64,000 nt of DNA from Nissolia schottii (taxonomy: Eukaryota; Streptophyta; Magnoliopsida; Fabales; Fabaceae), in assembly GCA_003254905.1 (NCBI GenBank), contig QANU01064559.1, positions 980,088 to 1,044,087 of the forward strand, written 5' to 3'. How positions within the stretch are numbered: position 1 is the stretch's first letter; each line of letters begins with the position of its first letter. Below are positions 1 through 17,456 of the stretch, one piece after another. The translations under genes were made by a program, and so were the position numbers. The notes below the pieces were generated by a model. The model did not search any database. It saw only the letters and a program-made list of their open reading frames with translations, and had not been told where the DNA came from.

Positions 1-3000
1 GAGGGGGTGGGGTGGGGTGGGGGCTCGACAGAGATGAGAGGAGGAGACAGGGGGCTGGGGCGAAACTGTAATTTGCTTTTTTAATTTTAATTTTAAAATG
101 GGTCGGGTCACGGGTCACGGGTCGGGCCAGGTTTGAGTGGGGTTATGCCACGTGGCATCCCACGTGGCGCGCCGCGTCAGCACCTGACGCGTCCACGTCA
201 GCACGGTCAACTCTCATACAACTCCAGGGACTAAAACCAAATTTTTAAATTTTACAGGGACTAAAACTTTTATACAGGGACTAAAACCAAACTTTTCAAT
301 TTTACAGGGACTAAAAACTTAATTAACCCTTTTTTTAATGTCTATATTCATTATAATCATTTTACATATAAACAGTGATTTTATAATATATTTACTAAAC
401 ATTATTTTTATATCTTCTGCTTGTTCAGAATTAGTACTTTTTTTTTAATCAAACAATGTTACCATGCCTCTTTGACTGCAACTTTTAGAATATTAGAAAG
501 TTCAACGACTTTTAAAAATCCTAAACACTATCAAACCAAGTTAAAGTAGTTACCATATCACTAACAAATGGGGTGTCCCAGGGAGCACCGATGAAATAAA
601 AATTGCTCACATGGGTGGTTATGCGTGGTTACATAGAGAAGGATAATTTTGAAAAGGAAAATGCGATCAAAGAAAAGTTATTTTGACTCAACTCCTTTAT
701 TAGTAGTAAAGATGATGAATGGTTATTTACCATGATTAGACAATACTAGTTTTGTCTTTTTATTGGGTAACAATGTCCTCACAAGAGAATTTTTAGAACA
801 AATTTTAGCTATATGAAATTTAAAAAGGTTCACAAAACCTTAAATTTAATAGAAATTAACCTTTACCCATTTATTAGTTAAGATTTTGATTCTCCCTATG
901 TTAATTTTAATATTTTTTGGTGCTATGTTAATTTTAATATTCATGTCTATTATAGTAATTTTATATACTAAGTCATTAAGAACAATTTTATAATATATTT
1001 ATCAAAAATTATTCTCCAGGGTTTTGCTTACTGAACACAATCTTTTTTATTATTTTATCAAATAATACTATTATAGCCTTTTAAGAATAGATTTTAGAGA
1101 GATCCAAGAGTTTAACTACTCTAAAATAAACACAAAATTGTCAAACTAATCCTAAGACATAAGGTCTTAAGGTTCTCATTCTTATTAAAGACAGAACTAC
1201 TTGTTACTGGTCGAACTTTTTGGAAGATTTTTCCACAGCAATCTAGGTTTGATTAAATTTTTTTTTGGAATAATTCAAATTTTTATCAAGATTTGAACAT
1301 TAAATACTAGAGTACAAAAAATAATTACTGTTCGGCACGCGTGCGCATAGTTACGGTGTCTGCACGAACATGCTTAAAATAATATAGAGAATTTTTTAAA
1401 AATTCTTAAAACACACATTAAATATACTCTAAAAATATTATTTATCATTAATATTTTATTTTTTATATATATAGTTTTAAGTATTATAAATCAAAGTTAA
1501 TAGTATATAATATTATGAAATATACATTAAATATGAAAAAAAAAAAACAAGAATTTCTCAAATATATATTTTGAAAAATGCACCGGAAGATAGAATGAGT
1601 GAAAAAGAAAGAAAATATCAAAAAATTAAAATAGAGAGAAATAAATGTTCCCCCAATTTAAAATAATAAAAATTTTATTTTTAAATATATTTATAAATTA
1701 ATATATTTTAATATAATGTATATTTAGATATATTAATTTATAAATATATCTAAAAAGTGAAAGTGATAGTTATTTTGAACCGAAGAGAATGGTACGAATA
1801 ACTTTCTATAATAAAGTTTTCTAACATTAAAGTTTTTCTAATCATTTTCCTAATTCATATCCACATTTAAAATTTGATAATTATTTGAGAATGAAAATAA
1901 TACATTTGAAATTTCTAATCTATTATCCTATGAAACGTTACGCGTGAACTTCACAATATGTGCCAATTGATTAAGGCATGCAAATCTTCAGGTATCATTT
2001 AAAAAAACAAAAAAAAAATGATGTACCAAAATCATTACTAACTTTCCATTATGAATATCTAAAAATTTCACCACAGTATCATTATTAGTTGCGCTATCGC
2101 AGGTAAGACAGCAACATTGTACTACTCCTTTTATGGCTTTCTCGCTAACTGTTGGTGTCTATTATGAATTATTTGTACTACTTTTAGATGGAGTTTGATT
2201 GAACATCAATACAGGACACAAAATTTTTGTATTTTTTGTATTTCACTAAAAATAAGACATAATTCAACACAATAATTCGATAACTCAATCAGAGCTATAT
2301 GCAGCGGATAATAATTTCCCCTCCTTGCAAGAATCTATGAGGAGCAATAACAAATAATGGCAATAACAATAACACACAAAAGGGACACGGGAATTTTAAC
2401 GTGGAAAACCTTCTCAATGTGAGAAGTAAAAACCACGGGCACAAGCCAGTCAATCAAGCTCCACTATGATCAAAATAGGGTAGATATATAAAATTTTTTA
2501 TTTGGTGAGACATGATATTAGGTCTAGTGGAGCCTAATTTTTTTTCTGTCTTGATTTGTATATCTCTACTTTGTGTGATGTCCTTTCAACTAAACGTTGT
2601 GTTATCAACATCTTTGAAGACATATTTTAAGGTGTGTTTTTAAAAAAATCTTATGTAGACGCAAGTTTAACACATCATTTGTGACACACAATAAAAATAT
2701 ATTTCTCTTGGCAAAACCTAAAAATATACAGTAGAACACACTATAAAATTTGTAAGATTCACTTTTATTATATGTGTATCTAAAAATAATGTATTAGATT
2801 TATATTAAATTTTTTTTCTTATTCTTTAAATATTAATAAGATGAGGATATCAACTTTTCTCTTAATTAAAATTCAAGAAATACTTCAAAGTATCATTCAA
2901 TATTGAAATATGTTCATAATCGGGTCAAATTTTTTTTTAAAAAGAAACGTTTAGATTGATTTGATGTCAATAGTTTTTCTAAGTTCAGAACATATTGATT

Positions 3001-3640
3001 TTTTTCAGTACTTACCTATGTATTTATATATCGCCCATTAAATTAATGTTTACATTGATAATAAAAATCAAACTTCACAGTCTTTCTCTATGTATAAGAG
3101 TACATTTCTTATCAACTACACATTTATATTTAAAGTGTTACAAAATAATGTTGCGTTTGGCAAGGGACTGACACATTAAAACAAAAAAATTATGTATTTT
3201 TTATACTTTATTACAGTTAAAATAGAAGAAACAAATTTTTTTTTCCTTAAAAGACATAAAATTATAATCTAAAACAACATAAAATTTTTTTTGTCTTCGT
3301 ATCTCTCTCTTGTTATGTATTTACTAATAGAGTCCTGCTACACGTACACTAAAAATCATACATCATACATACACCTCGTATTTATATACATAAAGTTTGT
3401 ATTTTAACTTATATAATGTTTGTGCACTTAATTAAGTATAGTTGAGAGTATCATTTACAAGTTTGTAATGTTTGTGCACTCGTGAGAATAAAATTTGTGT
3501 ATTATTAATGGTGTATATATGAATGTATGAAATTAGGTGTACATGTAAGATTTTTGTTACTAATAAACGCGGACTAATATCATTGCTTTGTTTGTTGACT
3601 CTTCTTGACACTTTAGAATTTGTTTAACACTTTTAAACCA
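1..3640. other. Gene-free AT-rich stretch with a short tandem repeat
   Basis: No gene is supported. The first 200 bp are GC-rich (GGGTCACGGGTCACGGGTCG; CCACGTGGCATCCCACGTGG). At 226-318 a unit of about 30 bp containing CAGGGACTAAAACC recurs four times with variation. A phrase near 2398-2450 (AACGTGGAAAACC, CCACGGGCACAAGCCAG) resembles the leader region of copia-type retroelements, without coding support. Confidence 0.35.
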
Positions 3641-3659
3641 AAAAAAAAAGACATTTTTT

Positions 3660-4670
3660 TATCTCTTGACTCATGTCCACATCTCAAAGCTCAGTTAGTA
3701 GTAGTAGTAGTAGTAAGGCCTTTCTCATTTCATTTCATTCTCTCATGGCACCCTCTTTCAATCTCTCTCTGTAAGTATGAAAAATGCTTCCTTTGTTTTC
3801 TGTATATGTTTATGCCTTTCATTTTGTCATTTTCTTCTTCTTCTTCTTTTTTTTCTCACAAAAACTATTTCTCACTTTGTTGCTTTGAGTTTGGCTTGTA
3901 AACTCTTATAATGTTTGTTGAGTTTGTTTGTTGCTTATGCATTAGCATTACCTACCCTTTTAAGGATTTTTCCCCTTTCTTTTTCTTGTTGGGGTTAAGG
4001 TTTATTTATTTTTTAATTATTATTATTTTTGTGTCTTGAAAGTTCAGTGATACCATTTGTTGTTCTCAACTGTTTATGTTAGATCTGAAATTAAACTTGG
4101 AATATCTGTTGAGGCCAATTCTCTTGTTTCAATTTTCTGAGTTGGTTCCTTTGTTTCTGAAGTTCAAAACTTCAAATTGGAAAATTTGGCCTACCCAATT
4201 TGGTTTTTTTTTTTTTTTTTTTGCAACAGTTCTGAGAAATCAAAAACCACTTTAGGTTCTGTTCGGTCATAGTTACCAATTTTAAATCCTGATTCATGCA
4301 TCATAGGTATGTGAAAAGGATGCTAATTTGTTTTCTTTTTTGTACTGAGGATTATGAATCTATTAGGGCTTGTTCTATATGGGAAAAAGAATTGGAAGCT
4401 TCTAAAATATTGTGGGAAAAGATGGAATTTTTTTTTTTTTTCTTATGCTAAATGTTTAATGTTCCCTCATCATTTCAAGTTATTATACCTAACAGAAGCT
4501 TGTTGGCATTTTTTTTTGTTGCTATAATTTTACAACCAAAAGAGTTGGAATTTTAGTTTTGGCTTGTGGTTTTTTTTCCAGGTAAAGAAGCTCTGTGCAG
4601 TAGAAACACAAAATAGGAGGGGGGAGAAACTGAAACAATTTTATCTTCACTGATTCTTAAGAATTGAGAG
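3660..4670 (+). other. Probable non-coding 5' exons of the DeSI-like gene
   Basis: A CT-rich stretch ends in a good donor (CTCTCT then GTAAGT at 3771). A long T-tract acceptor ends at 4581 and opens a purine-rich exon (4582-4670) followed by GTGAAG. Together with the acceptor at 5084 this gives two 5' UTR exons upstream of the start codon at 5092. The start of transcription is not determined. A short upstream ORF begins with ATG at 3744 and reads MAPSFNLSL; it meets TAA whether intron 1 is spliced or kept, because both the intron and exon 2 begin G-T-A-A. This rests on splice signals only. Confidence 0.4.
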
Positions 4671-4747
4671 GTGAAGTTAAACTGAATATTACATTTTTTT
4701 TTTTATGGTCAAGCCTATGGATTCTTTATCAATTTGTCATTTTTTTG

Positions 4748-4982
4748 GAGTAAACCTTCAAATTCGTTTTTAGAGTTGTCAGGTTATGAAAGTGGCCATA
4801 TCAGTCCCTTCAAATTTGTAAAAGCCGGTCAAGTTTGTCCTTTGATATCGGTCAAATTAGTCCTTCCAAGGGATTAACTTAACTGGTTTTTGGCAACATG
4901 AGAGAGATTAATATGACCATTTCCATAGCCTAAGGGCGAACTTGACGATGTTGACAACTTCAGGACGAATTTGAAGGTTTAT
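4748..4982. mobile_element. MITE, family 1 copy A (in the 5' UTR intron)
   Basis: Terminal inverted repeats are visible: GTAAACCTTCAAATTCG at the left and CGAATTTGAAGGTTTA at the right. The interior carries the 'AAAGCCGGTCAAGTTTG / GTCAAATTAGTCC' phrases seen again at 7.5, 16.6, 21.7 and 57.5-58.2 kb. It is non-coding, about 235 bp, and lies between the second 5' UTR exon and the first coding exon. Confidence 0.6.
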
Positions 4983-5091
4983 TATTATTTGAATATGAGA
5001 ACATTAACATTTAACAGATAATGCTAATTATGCTCAAATGTTTGCTGGATGCAGGGATTATGTTGGTGTTATTGTTTCCTTTAGGCAAAAG

Positions 5092-7499
5092 ATGAAATTG
5101 AAGTGTAAGAGAGGATGGAAATCTATTGTGCCTCTTCATTTGAAAGGGAAATCGGCCACCCGTTTTTCGTTCTTTCGCAAGGTCAATTCGGCTAGCTATG
5201 GACCTTCCAAAGCACCAGTTTATCTCAATGTGTATGACTTGACACCCATGAATGGTTACATGTATTGGGCTGGTCTTGGTATCTATCACTCTGGTGTAGA
5301 AGGTAAGCTTTTATAGGCTTTGATCTCTTGAATTTTGATCTCACTCAGGTCTAGAGTATGTGATGAATGAAGTTATAATTGTAAGGTTTAATTTTGATGC
5401 GTTTTATTAGTGTAAAATTGTTTTACACAAACTTCCTACCATGTCTTGTTATGTCACTGAAACTATTTGACTTTTGTTATCACTACTTCAAAAGTCATAC
5501 ATGATACGATGCTACATGATTTGGTTGATAGTGTAAAAACACTTTACACTGACAGGGTATCAAAATTAATCTCATAATTGTATGCTAAACTTTCTATGTT
5601 ATATTTAACATTTTATCCCACTGGGTTTTCCCTTGGGGGTTTTAACGAGGCTTGATGCTGGCAAGTCGAGCATTGTTGAGCCTCGGCAGGTGGTTTGTAT
5701 TGGTTTGTACGTTTGCAGGCTGTGCCTTTTAATGAAAGGTTGAATTATCGGAAGGGGAAAAAAAAAATTATCCCGAGATATGTGGTTATCAATAAACTTT
5801 CAGCCGTTTCTAATCTAGCAGTCTCTTTTTCCTTTGGATATTTTCTCATTTAAAATTTTTTACTTTAACAACTTGAGGGAACTTTGAGTGAGGAAAAGAG
5901 CAATTGCCATAAAGTGCAAGGTTGTTTACCTTGTGATCTGGGAGTCACGAGTTCAAATCATAAAATTAGCTTATCTGCATCTAGGGATAATGGTGCTTGC
6001 ATCTACCTTCCCCTTACTCCACTATAGGAGAGCCTAAGGTAACATTTAGTAAGTGTATCGGGACAGAAGATACGGGAACACAGGGATAGCAGAGACGTGT
6101 CCCTTGCATACCTCCGTTTTAGAAATACAGAAATTAACTTCAAAATTGTCCCTAGATATGTTTGTTGCATTCCTCATTTTTGGAAGTACAAAAATTAGTT
6201 AAAAATTTATCCCGATACAAAGACAATTTTAAGTTTATATTTTCGTCACCTTCTCAAAACATGTTTCTGTCCCCACTGTCTCCTTATTTTTTGTCTCGAG
6301 ATGCTTGCCAAACACTATCGTTGTTTTCATAATTTTGCAGCATGTCGCTGCTTTGGTGCTTCTTGTCTTTTGAAATGTAGCTATTGAGTTTTGAGTGGAC
6401 ACTTATGTCATGTGATGAAAGACATTATGTGTATTTTACAGTTCATGGTGTAGAATATGCATTTGGAGCACATGACTACCCAACAAGTGGTGTTTTTGAG
6501 GTTGAACCTAGGCAGTGCCCAGGTTTCAAGTTCAGGAGGTCAATACTCATAGGAACCACAGCCCTGGATCCTATTCAGGCCAGGGATTTCATGGAACAAC
6601 AGGCAGCGAGCTACAACGGCGACACGTATCACTTGATTGTTAAGAACTGCAACCACTTCTGCAAGGACATATGTTACAAGCTAACAGGGAAATCAATTCC
6701 AACATGGGTAAATAGGCTTGCCAGGCTAGGTATTTTGTTCTTCTCTTTCCATTTCTGGCTTCTTCACGCGGATGCTAAATGACTTTTGTTGGGTCTGTTT
6801 GGTTGACCGTTTGATAGGTGCAAAAGTACTTTTTGATGGAAGGAAAAAAAATAAAAAGTTTTGCCTCAGATCTCTTTTGAAGAATTATCTAAATATAAGA
6901 AAACTGATTATTTTAGTGAAAAAATGATTTTTTTGGTCAAATAAAATAAACTGAAACAAACGCACCTTTACTTTCACTTTTGAAATCCTCTATTATCTTT
7001 CCCTTTCCCTTGTTTCTTTCCCTTTTATGATGTGATTCTTACATGTATGATGAATACTAAAAACATGTTTGGTTTAGGTAGAAACACTCAGAATTGATCT
7101 TGGAGCTCTAGAAGTTAGAATTTTACTTTTGATAACTATCATAATCAATTCAAAGTGTTACCACCTAAAAAATCAAAACACACTAATATGTTTTGGTACA
7201 TTAGGCGAAGACTTTTATGACACCATTTGTTGACTTTTGTGGTAGGTTCAATTTGCAATTGCGTTCTTCCTGGAGCACTTAGAACTTCTGTGAGGCATGA
7301 TCCAAATTACCAGCCCCATGATAGTGAAAAGAGAAAGCTCAGAAGTGCTTTCAATTGCTTGTCCTCAATCTCAATGCGCCAAAAGCACTTGTCAACATCT
7401 TCACTATTCCTACAGTCACCCATTAGAGGGTGCTTGTCATCTTCATGGCCCTCATGGGAATTGAGAAAGTCCATTAATCTTTCCTTGAAAGAAAGGTAA
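5092..7499 (+). CDS. DeSI-like PPPDE thiol peptidase (At4g17486-like), 3 coding exons
   Basis: Coding exons are 5092-5302, 6442-6729 and 7246-7499; every junction is GT-AG and the frame closes at 250 aa. The PPPDE (DeSI) papain-like fold starts at about residue 43 (VYLNVYDLTP). The expected catalytic pair is visible: His66 in GIYHSG, just before the exon 1/2 junction, and Cys140 in KNCNHF. Other family landmarks are EYAFGAH, RRSILIGTT and WVNRLARLG. DeSI-type proteins are cysteine isopeptidases linked to removal of SUMO or ubiquitin; the substrate of this one is unknown. The basic N-terminus (1-42) and the Ser-rich tail (after 167) are variable in the family. I chose the ATG at 5092 because a strong polypyrimidine acceptor ends at 5084; an upstream in-frame ATG (5038) lies before that acceptor. 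Intron 1 (5303-6441) carries a SINE-like sequence and a MITE. Confidence 0.93.
5885..6035 (+). mobile_element. tRNA-derived SINE-like remnant in DeSI intron 1
   Basis: The stretch has a Pol III box B-like motif (GAGTTCAAATC, near 5949) preceded by tRNA-like sequence. It is followed by the phrase CTAGGGATAATGGTGCTTGC and a C-rich ending (CCTTCCCCTTACTCC), both reminiscent of Au-type plant SINEs. The body is degenerate and no target duplication was identified. A MITE follows at once. Confidence 0.4.
6036..6320. mobile_element. MITE, family 2 copy 1 (DeSI intron 1)
   Basis: It starts GGTAACATTTAGTAAGTG and ends GCTTGCCAAACACTATCG, giving imperfect terminal inverted repeats. The interior (GGGACAG, GACACGT-like words, AAAATTAGTTAAAAATTTATCC) corresponds, in inverse sense, to the element at 42530-42800 in a METTL4 intron. 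It is non-coding. Confidence 0.55.
7067..7183. repeat. Small MITE-like inverted repeat in the last DeSI intron
   Basis: The left end TGTTTGGTTTAGGT and right end ACCTAAAAAATCAAAACACA form an imperfect inverted pair about 117 bp apart. No coding potential is seen. The target duplication is unclear. Confidence 0.35.
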
Positions 7500-7519
7500 A
7501 ACTTGTTTGGAAGAAAATG

Positions 7520-7771
7520 GAAGAAATATTCGAATTTGTCCCTAAGGTTTGCTGCGTGAGTCAAGTTCATCCTTAAATAATGGAAAATATCAAATTTATT
7601 TTTAAAGTTGTCAAAAGTTGATCAAATTACTCTATGACATAGACTAATTTGACCAACTCTAAATGACTAATTTGATCGACTTTTGATAGCTTTAGAGGTG
7701 AATTTAATATTTTTTATAACTTGAAAACGAACTTGATCGATGTCGTAACTTTAGCTATGAATTTGAAGGAT
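7520..7771. mobile_element. MITE, family 1 copy B, 20 bp after the DeSI stop codon
   Basis: It shows the family phrases TTCGAATTTGTCC at the left, GTCAAAAGTTGATCAAATT in the middle and ATGAATTTGAAGGA at the right. Because it begins about 20 bp behind the stop codon at 7499, it probably forms most of the 3' UTR. No other gene signal lies between here and about 8.4 kb. Confidence 0.55.
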
Positions 7772-9150
7772 AGGAAATGCGTATGATTGTTGCGATTCAA
7801 AAGTCTACTGTAATCTTTGTAAAGTAGTTTCTGAATTAAAACTCCACCTTGAAATTTTCATTTTCCTTTGATTTTCTACGGTTAAATTTCTCGTCCTTTT
7901 TCTTAATGATTGTGGGGACTTTCTGTTGTCATTAATATATGGCTATTTGGAGCTGGAGAAGAAACAATTTAATGAGTTCTAAACATTGAGCACTTATTAC
8001 AGAAACTCGAAACTCCACAAACTCGGCAAGTACCGCCAATACTTTCTATATATTTTATAATTTTAAATCAATTATTAACCTAATCAAATACAACATGATT
8101 TGCCCAATCAAACATGTTTTTATTTAAGTTTTAAACATAGGATTTAGAGATTAATTTGAATTTAGTAACAGTGTAATGAGAAAGACTCAGTCAATTTATA
8201 TGAATTGAAAGACAATGCAAAACTCTTAGTGAATACAAATTAATCTCTAAGCTTTATGTTAAAACTAAAATTAATTTTCACTTTTATTAGTTCTAAACTT
8301 TATCTTAGTTTTTTTTTGCAAAATGGTGGCAAATGAGGTTTGAATCCTAAACTTCATGTATATTACTCAAATCAATCACCAATAGACCATTACTAGTGAC
8401 TTACATTACCTTAGGTTTGAAGGTCATATTTATTTTATAATTATTTATTTGGATTGCTCAGGAAATATCTGCTATCCCCTGCGTCTAATCTCTCATCAAG
8501 ACTTTTAAGATCATTAAAGTGCATATCTTTTCCAACAAAATTTTTACCATACAGGAAAATAATAAAAAAAGATAAAAGGGGGAGAATGAGCTTAATTTGT
8601 GAATATTTCTATATATTGTTGTGCAATGGTGAGAATTACCAATACATACAATGACTAACAACTAGCAAATAAAGACGCACAACACATTATGGCATGATTA
8701 CAGCAAAAAAGAGATTCTACAATATACACACACACACACACACAAGGAAATAACAAATGCTAATTGATATCTATACAAGTCAGAAAGGTTTCTAGAAGGG
8801 AATAAATGGTTCAAAGTAATTTCTTCCAGCAAGTTATGTTGGGTTGCTTGCATAGTATGGGCCTGAGAGCCCATTATGGGATCTAAGAAATGTCGCTTGT
8901 CATCAGATGTGATACCATTGTCGTTCTTCTGCCGTCTGGTGGTGGAGGGTGGGGAAGAAGGGAGGGGGAGGATGGAAGAGGAACGAGTGGACCCACCAGT
9001 AAAGAGGAGAGAATGTTTTGGGCGAATGTGGAGGCAACACGTGGCAATTATGCTAATTTCAAATTTTTGTGCATGTAGAGTAATGGTGTGCTCGTGGGTC
9101 CCATTAACAGAGTGATTGAAAAAAAATAACAAATTTAGGGAGAACGACCA
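7772..9150. other. Gene-free stretch with a (CA)n run and a GC-richer island
   Basis: I see no supportable gene. A (CA)n run lies at 8724-8744. The 8820-9120 island is less AT-rich and is open on both strands (79 aa on +, 144 aa on -). Neither frame resembles a family I know, and the composition is mostly simple (GGAGG/CCTCC). The minus strand has a CACGTG core near 9040, so a promoter or UTR fragment is possible. Confidence 0.3.
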
Positions 9151-9202
9151 TCTATATTCTTAAACTTTTTTGTGTTGCTCACTTTCGTCTAAGGAAAAAA
9201 AA

Positions 9203-9372
9203 GGTCTTTCACAAGTCTCTTAACTTTTTCATTATTGGTCACGTTCATTTCTTCATCTCTTTGTCATCAGTGTGCAAGTTAACGGTTGCATAAGTGGCTG
9301 TTACCCGTTAACTTGCACCGACAAAGAAACAGAACGTGGCTAACGGCAAAAAAGTTGAGGGACTTACGAGAG
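9203..9372. mobile_element. Foldback MITE
   Basis: The left arm (AAGTCTCTTAACTTTTTC, then GTCACGTTCATTTCTT) is matched in inverse by the right arm (AAGAAACAGAACGTGGCTAA, then AAAAAGTTGAGGGACTTA). The arms meet around the GTTAACGG / CCGTTAAC centre near 9275-9312. It is non-coding. Confidence 0.55.
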
Positions 9373-9590
9373 AATTTTTGATCGAGGAGACTATTCCCAA
9401 AAAAAAAAAAATTAAAGAAAAAGAACATTGAGAATGGGTAAAAATTAATATAAGATTGTGAACATATGTGGGATCCGCTGGTGTAAGGAGGAAAGAGCGT
9501 TTTAAGAATCTTTAGCGGACACATGACATAAGTGAAAATGGTGTTGTTTTTCTTGGTTGAATCGTTTGGTGATGCACACTTGAACATAAT

Positions 9591-9835
9591 GGCCAACGCT
9601 AGAGATTCCTACAAGAAGGAAGTACTGATGGGATTAGCAAAGAAATGGTCAAGGATTTTCTTCCAATAAGATCATGTAGTAAGGAGGGCCCTCCCCCAAT
9701 CTTTCTTGATGCATCTTCCTCACAAATCAGAGGCCTCAGCATTTTGAGTAATGCCGTTGGCCTTAGCATCGCCAAGGAGGTGGAGAGACTGGGAGGGAGT
9801 CATAAAGACCAACAAAGTTGTTGACAAGGCTTTGT
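9591..9835 (+). pseudogene. Possible decayed coding fragment, family unknown
   Basis: Two short readings look protein-like but are not in one frame. The first starts with ATG at 9591 (MANARDSYKKEVLMGLAKKW) and reaches a stop near 9669. The second, at about 9686-9820, contains PPPIFLDASSSQIRGL and GLSIAKEVERLGG. I cannot assign a family. The base composition is richer in GC than its surroundings. It could be a gene fragment captured by a transposon or a chance reading. Confidence 0.25.
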
Positions 9836-9859
9836 TGAGCGTATCGGCAGCATCTTCAA

Positions 9860-11850
9860 TTATTTTTTAATGCATAAGATTCAGTGAGATACATGCACTT
9901 TGCATTAAAGGAAAATTATTTTATTTTATTCTTTTTAGATATCAAGCTTTTACTACTATTATTATTTTTATAGTGCATGCAATATTATTTTTTTGTATGA
10001 ATTTTATCTTTTAACAATAATGATTTTATATTGTGTATTTATTTCATAGTAGTTTCATTATACTTCATTTGATTCCAAGTCACGATTTTTTTCGCACTTT
10101 TTATATCTCAAATCTTCTCTAACATTTTTATCATATAAAAAATAAATAAATGAGATAATAAATTAAAAACAAATCAGCGTAGTAATTGAATTGGAATTTT
10201 TATTTTTATTTTTAATTTCAGTTTAAAATAGTAAAGTCTAAGAAAGACAATTTCAAAATACTAAACTATTTTATTTGTTAATACGAAGAAAAAATATTTT
10301 ATATTTTATCCAGTTTTAAATATGAACTTCATATCATAATTATAATCATATTGGAATTTCAAAAATAAAAAACTATCATAAAGACTTATTGAATTTGAAT
10401 TTGACTTAGACTATTATTTATACTATAACATTGTGTTACGCACGGGTAAATCACTAGTTCAATTAATAATTGTATGAAATAATATTTGAATTCATTTAAA
10501 AATTGATTATTATATATGTTTAGACCTATGTTGCATTGAGTCTGTGTAAATGTGAATGTGAAAAAAAAAATCCATAATTCATATTCATAATCATTGATAT
10601 CCAACTATTATTTGTAATGTCATGTGTTTTATAGGCCTCTTTTTAAATATATGATTTGATGAAACATTATAAATAATGTCCTTCAAAAAACATCGAACGT
10701 GTTATCGAATGCCGATGTCCAAAGCATATCCGACACTCCTACATGACAGTCCAACAGAGTGTCCATGCAACCTAGCTTAGAACTCATTAATAGAACTTAT
10801 TTTGATTTTAAATGAACTAACAAATGCAAGCTTCACCACTTTTTGCTGTATTGGCTTCTTATTTTCAATTTAACGTGCATTAGCATGTAACAAACATTAG
10901 TATCTTGATCCAATTTTATGCAGAACATTATTGTGCCTGCTATGGGTATCTTTTCATTTTTGTAATTATTATTATAATAATGTTGTCTATCTATGATGCT
11001 TGTAAACTGGATAATTAATTCATCATTTGGAATACATTTAAATAAAGTATGTCATTTTTTTTAGTTCAAGATGTCTACCATCAAGAACAGTAACTAATCT
11101 ATTTACATCAGAAAATATTCGAATGGAATTTAGTTTTTTGTTACAAAACTTTCTCCATACACACCGTCAAAGATCAAACCCTTGATTAAATACTTAAAGA
11201 ATCCAGTTAGGATCAACTGTGCTACGCTTCGTAATTAAATAAAGTATATTGTAATTCAACATTTCAAAGGGTACAAAAGATTCCAAGCACATAAAAGTAG
11301 ATTTCATCACAGAAACTCAGCTTGATTTATTCATTCAATCAAATTGAATACGTTCCATATTTAATCAAATAGAATATGTTACATTTTACTTCCTCCTCTG
11401 TGTCCCCCACTCCTAAATATTTCAACTTCTAGGATTAGCACTTTGTCAGGATTAAAGAATTAAGATCACGACTTGGTTACAAACTTTGCAGCCTAAGTAA
11501 ACAATCTCCCTAATCAATAAATTAAAACTAATCAGAATTAACAATTAGTACCAGAAGGCCTCAATCTGCTATGAAAACACCGCACTTGAGCCTTCAGAGG
11601 TTAGCATCCACGATCCAGAAGCGCAGAGCTTTGTACAGAACTTTGTTACATTAGCTTTTTCTTTCCTGGCATAATCAAACCATACATATGAATATACAGA
11701 TCATGAAGCGAATTAGCATTGGGAAAACAAACCTGCAGGAACATGAAACAGAAGATTTCAGATCACAATCAAGAGTCGAACAGATATATCGAGAGCTCGC
11801 TAGCAATCAATCGAAACATATAATTGGCTTTTATAAACAAAAGACTCATT
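9860..11850. other. Gene-free AT-rich stretch
   Basis: No gene is supported. It contains a Helitron-type 3' end-like motif at 10425-10457 (GTGTTACGCACGGG... CACTAGT, next base T). It also has a phrase near 10720 (CCGACACTCCTACATGACAG) of a kind often seen in dispersed plant repeats. The region 11570-11650 is slightly GC-richer, but no reading frame was recognised. Confidence 0.3.
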
Positions 11851-12147
11851 TTGATACATTTTCAATATGAAGTATTTTACACCATTTGTCAATCATGTAG
11901 CATTATATATATATATATATATGGCTTTCGATGTAGTCCTAAGAGTCAAACACCTTCACTAACATGGCAAAACATGATCCAATATCTATATGAAAAACTT
12001 ATACACTGGCAGTAATCAGAATAAAATCTTAATAAACACCCGTCACATAAGCTATTCATTCATAAGCAGACACTAATTTCGAAATCCCTCAAGACTGCAC
12101 ATGATTTGAAATTCAATCGAGACTGAGGCCCTAAAATTATCAATTAT

Positions 12148-17456
<5,309 letters not shown>

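Noticed and set aside
8698-9132. 144-aa minus-strand open frame and its + strand partner
   Set aside because: Biased composition, both strands open at once, no family motif and no splice context; kept only as a GC-richer island.
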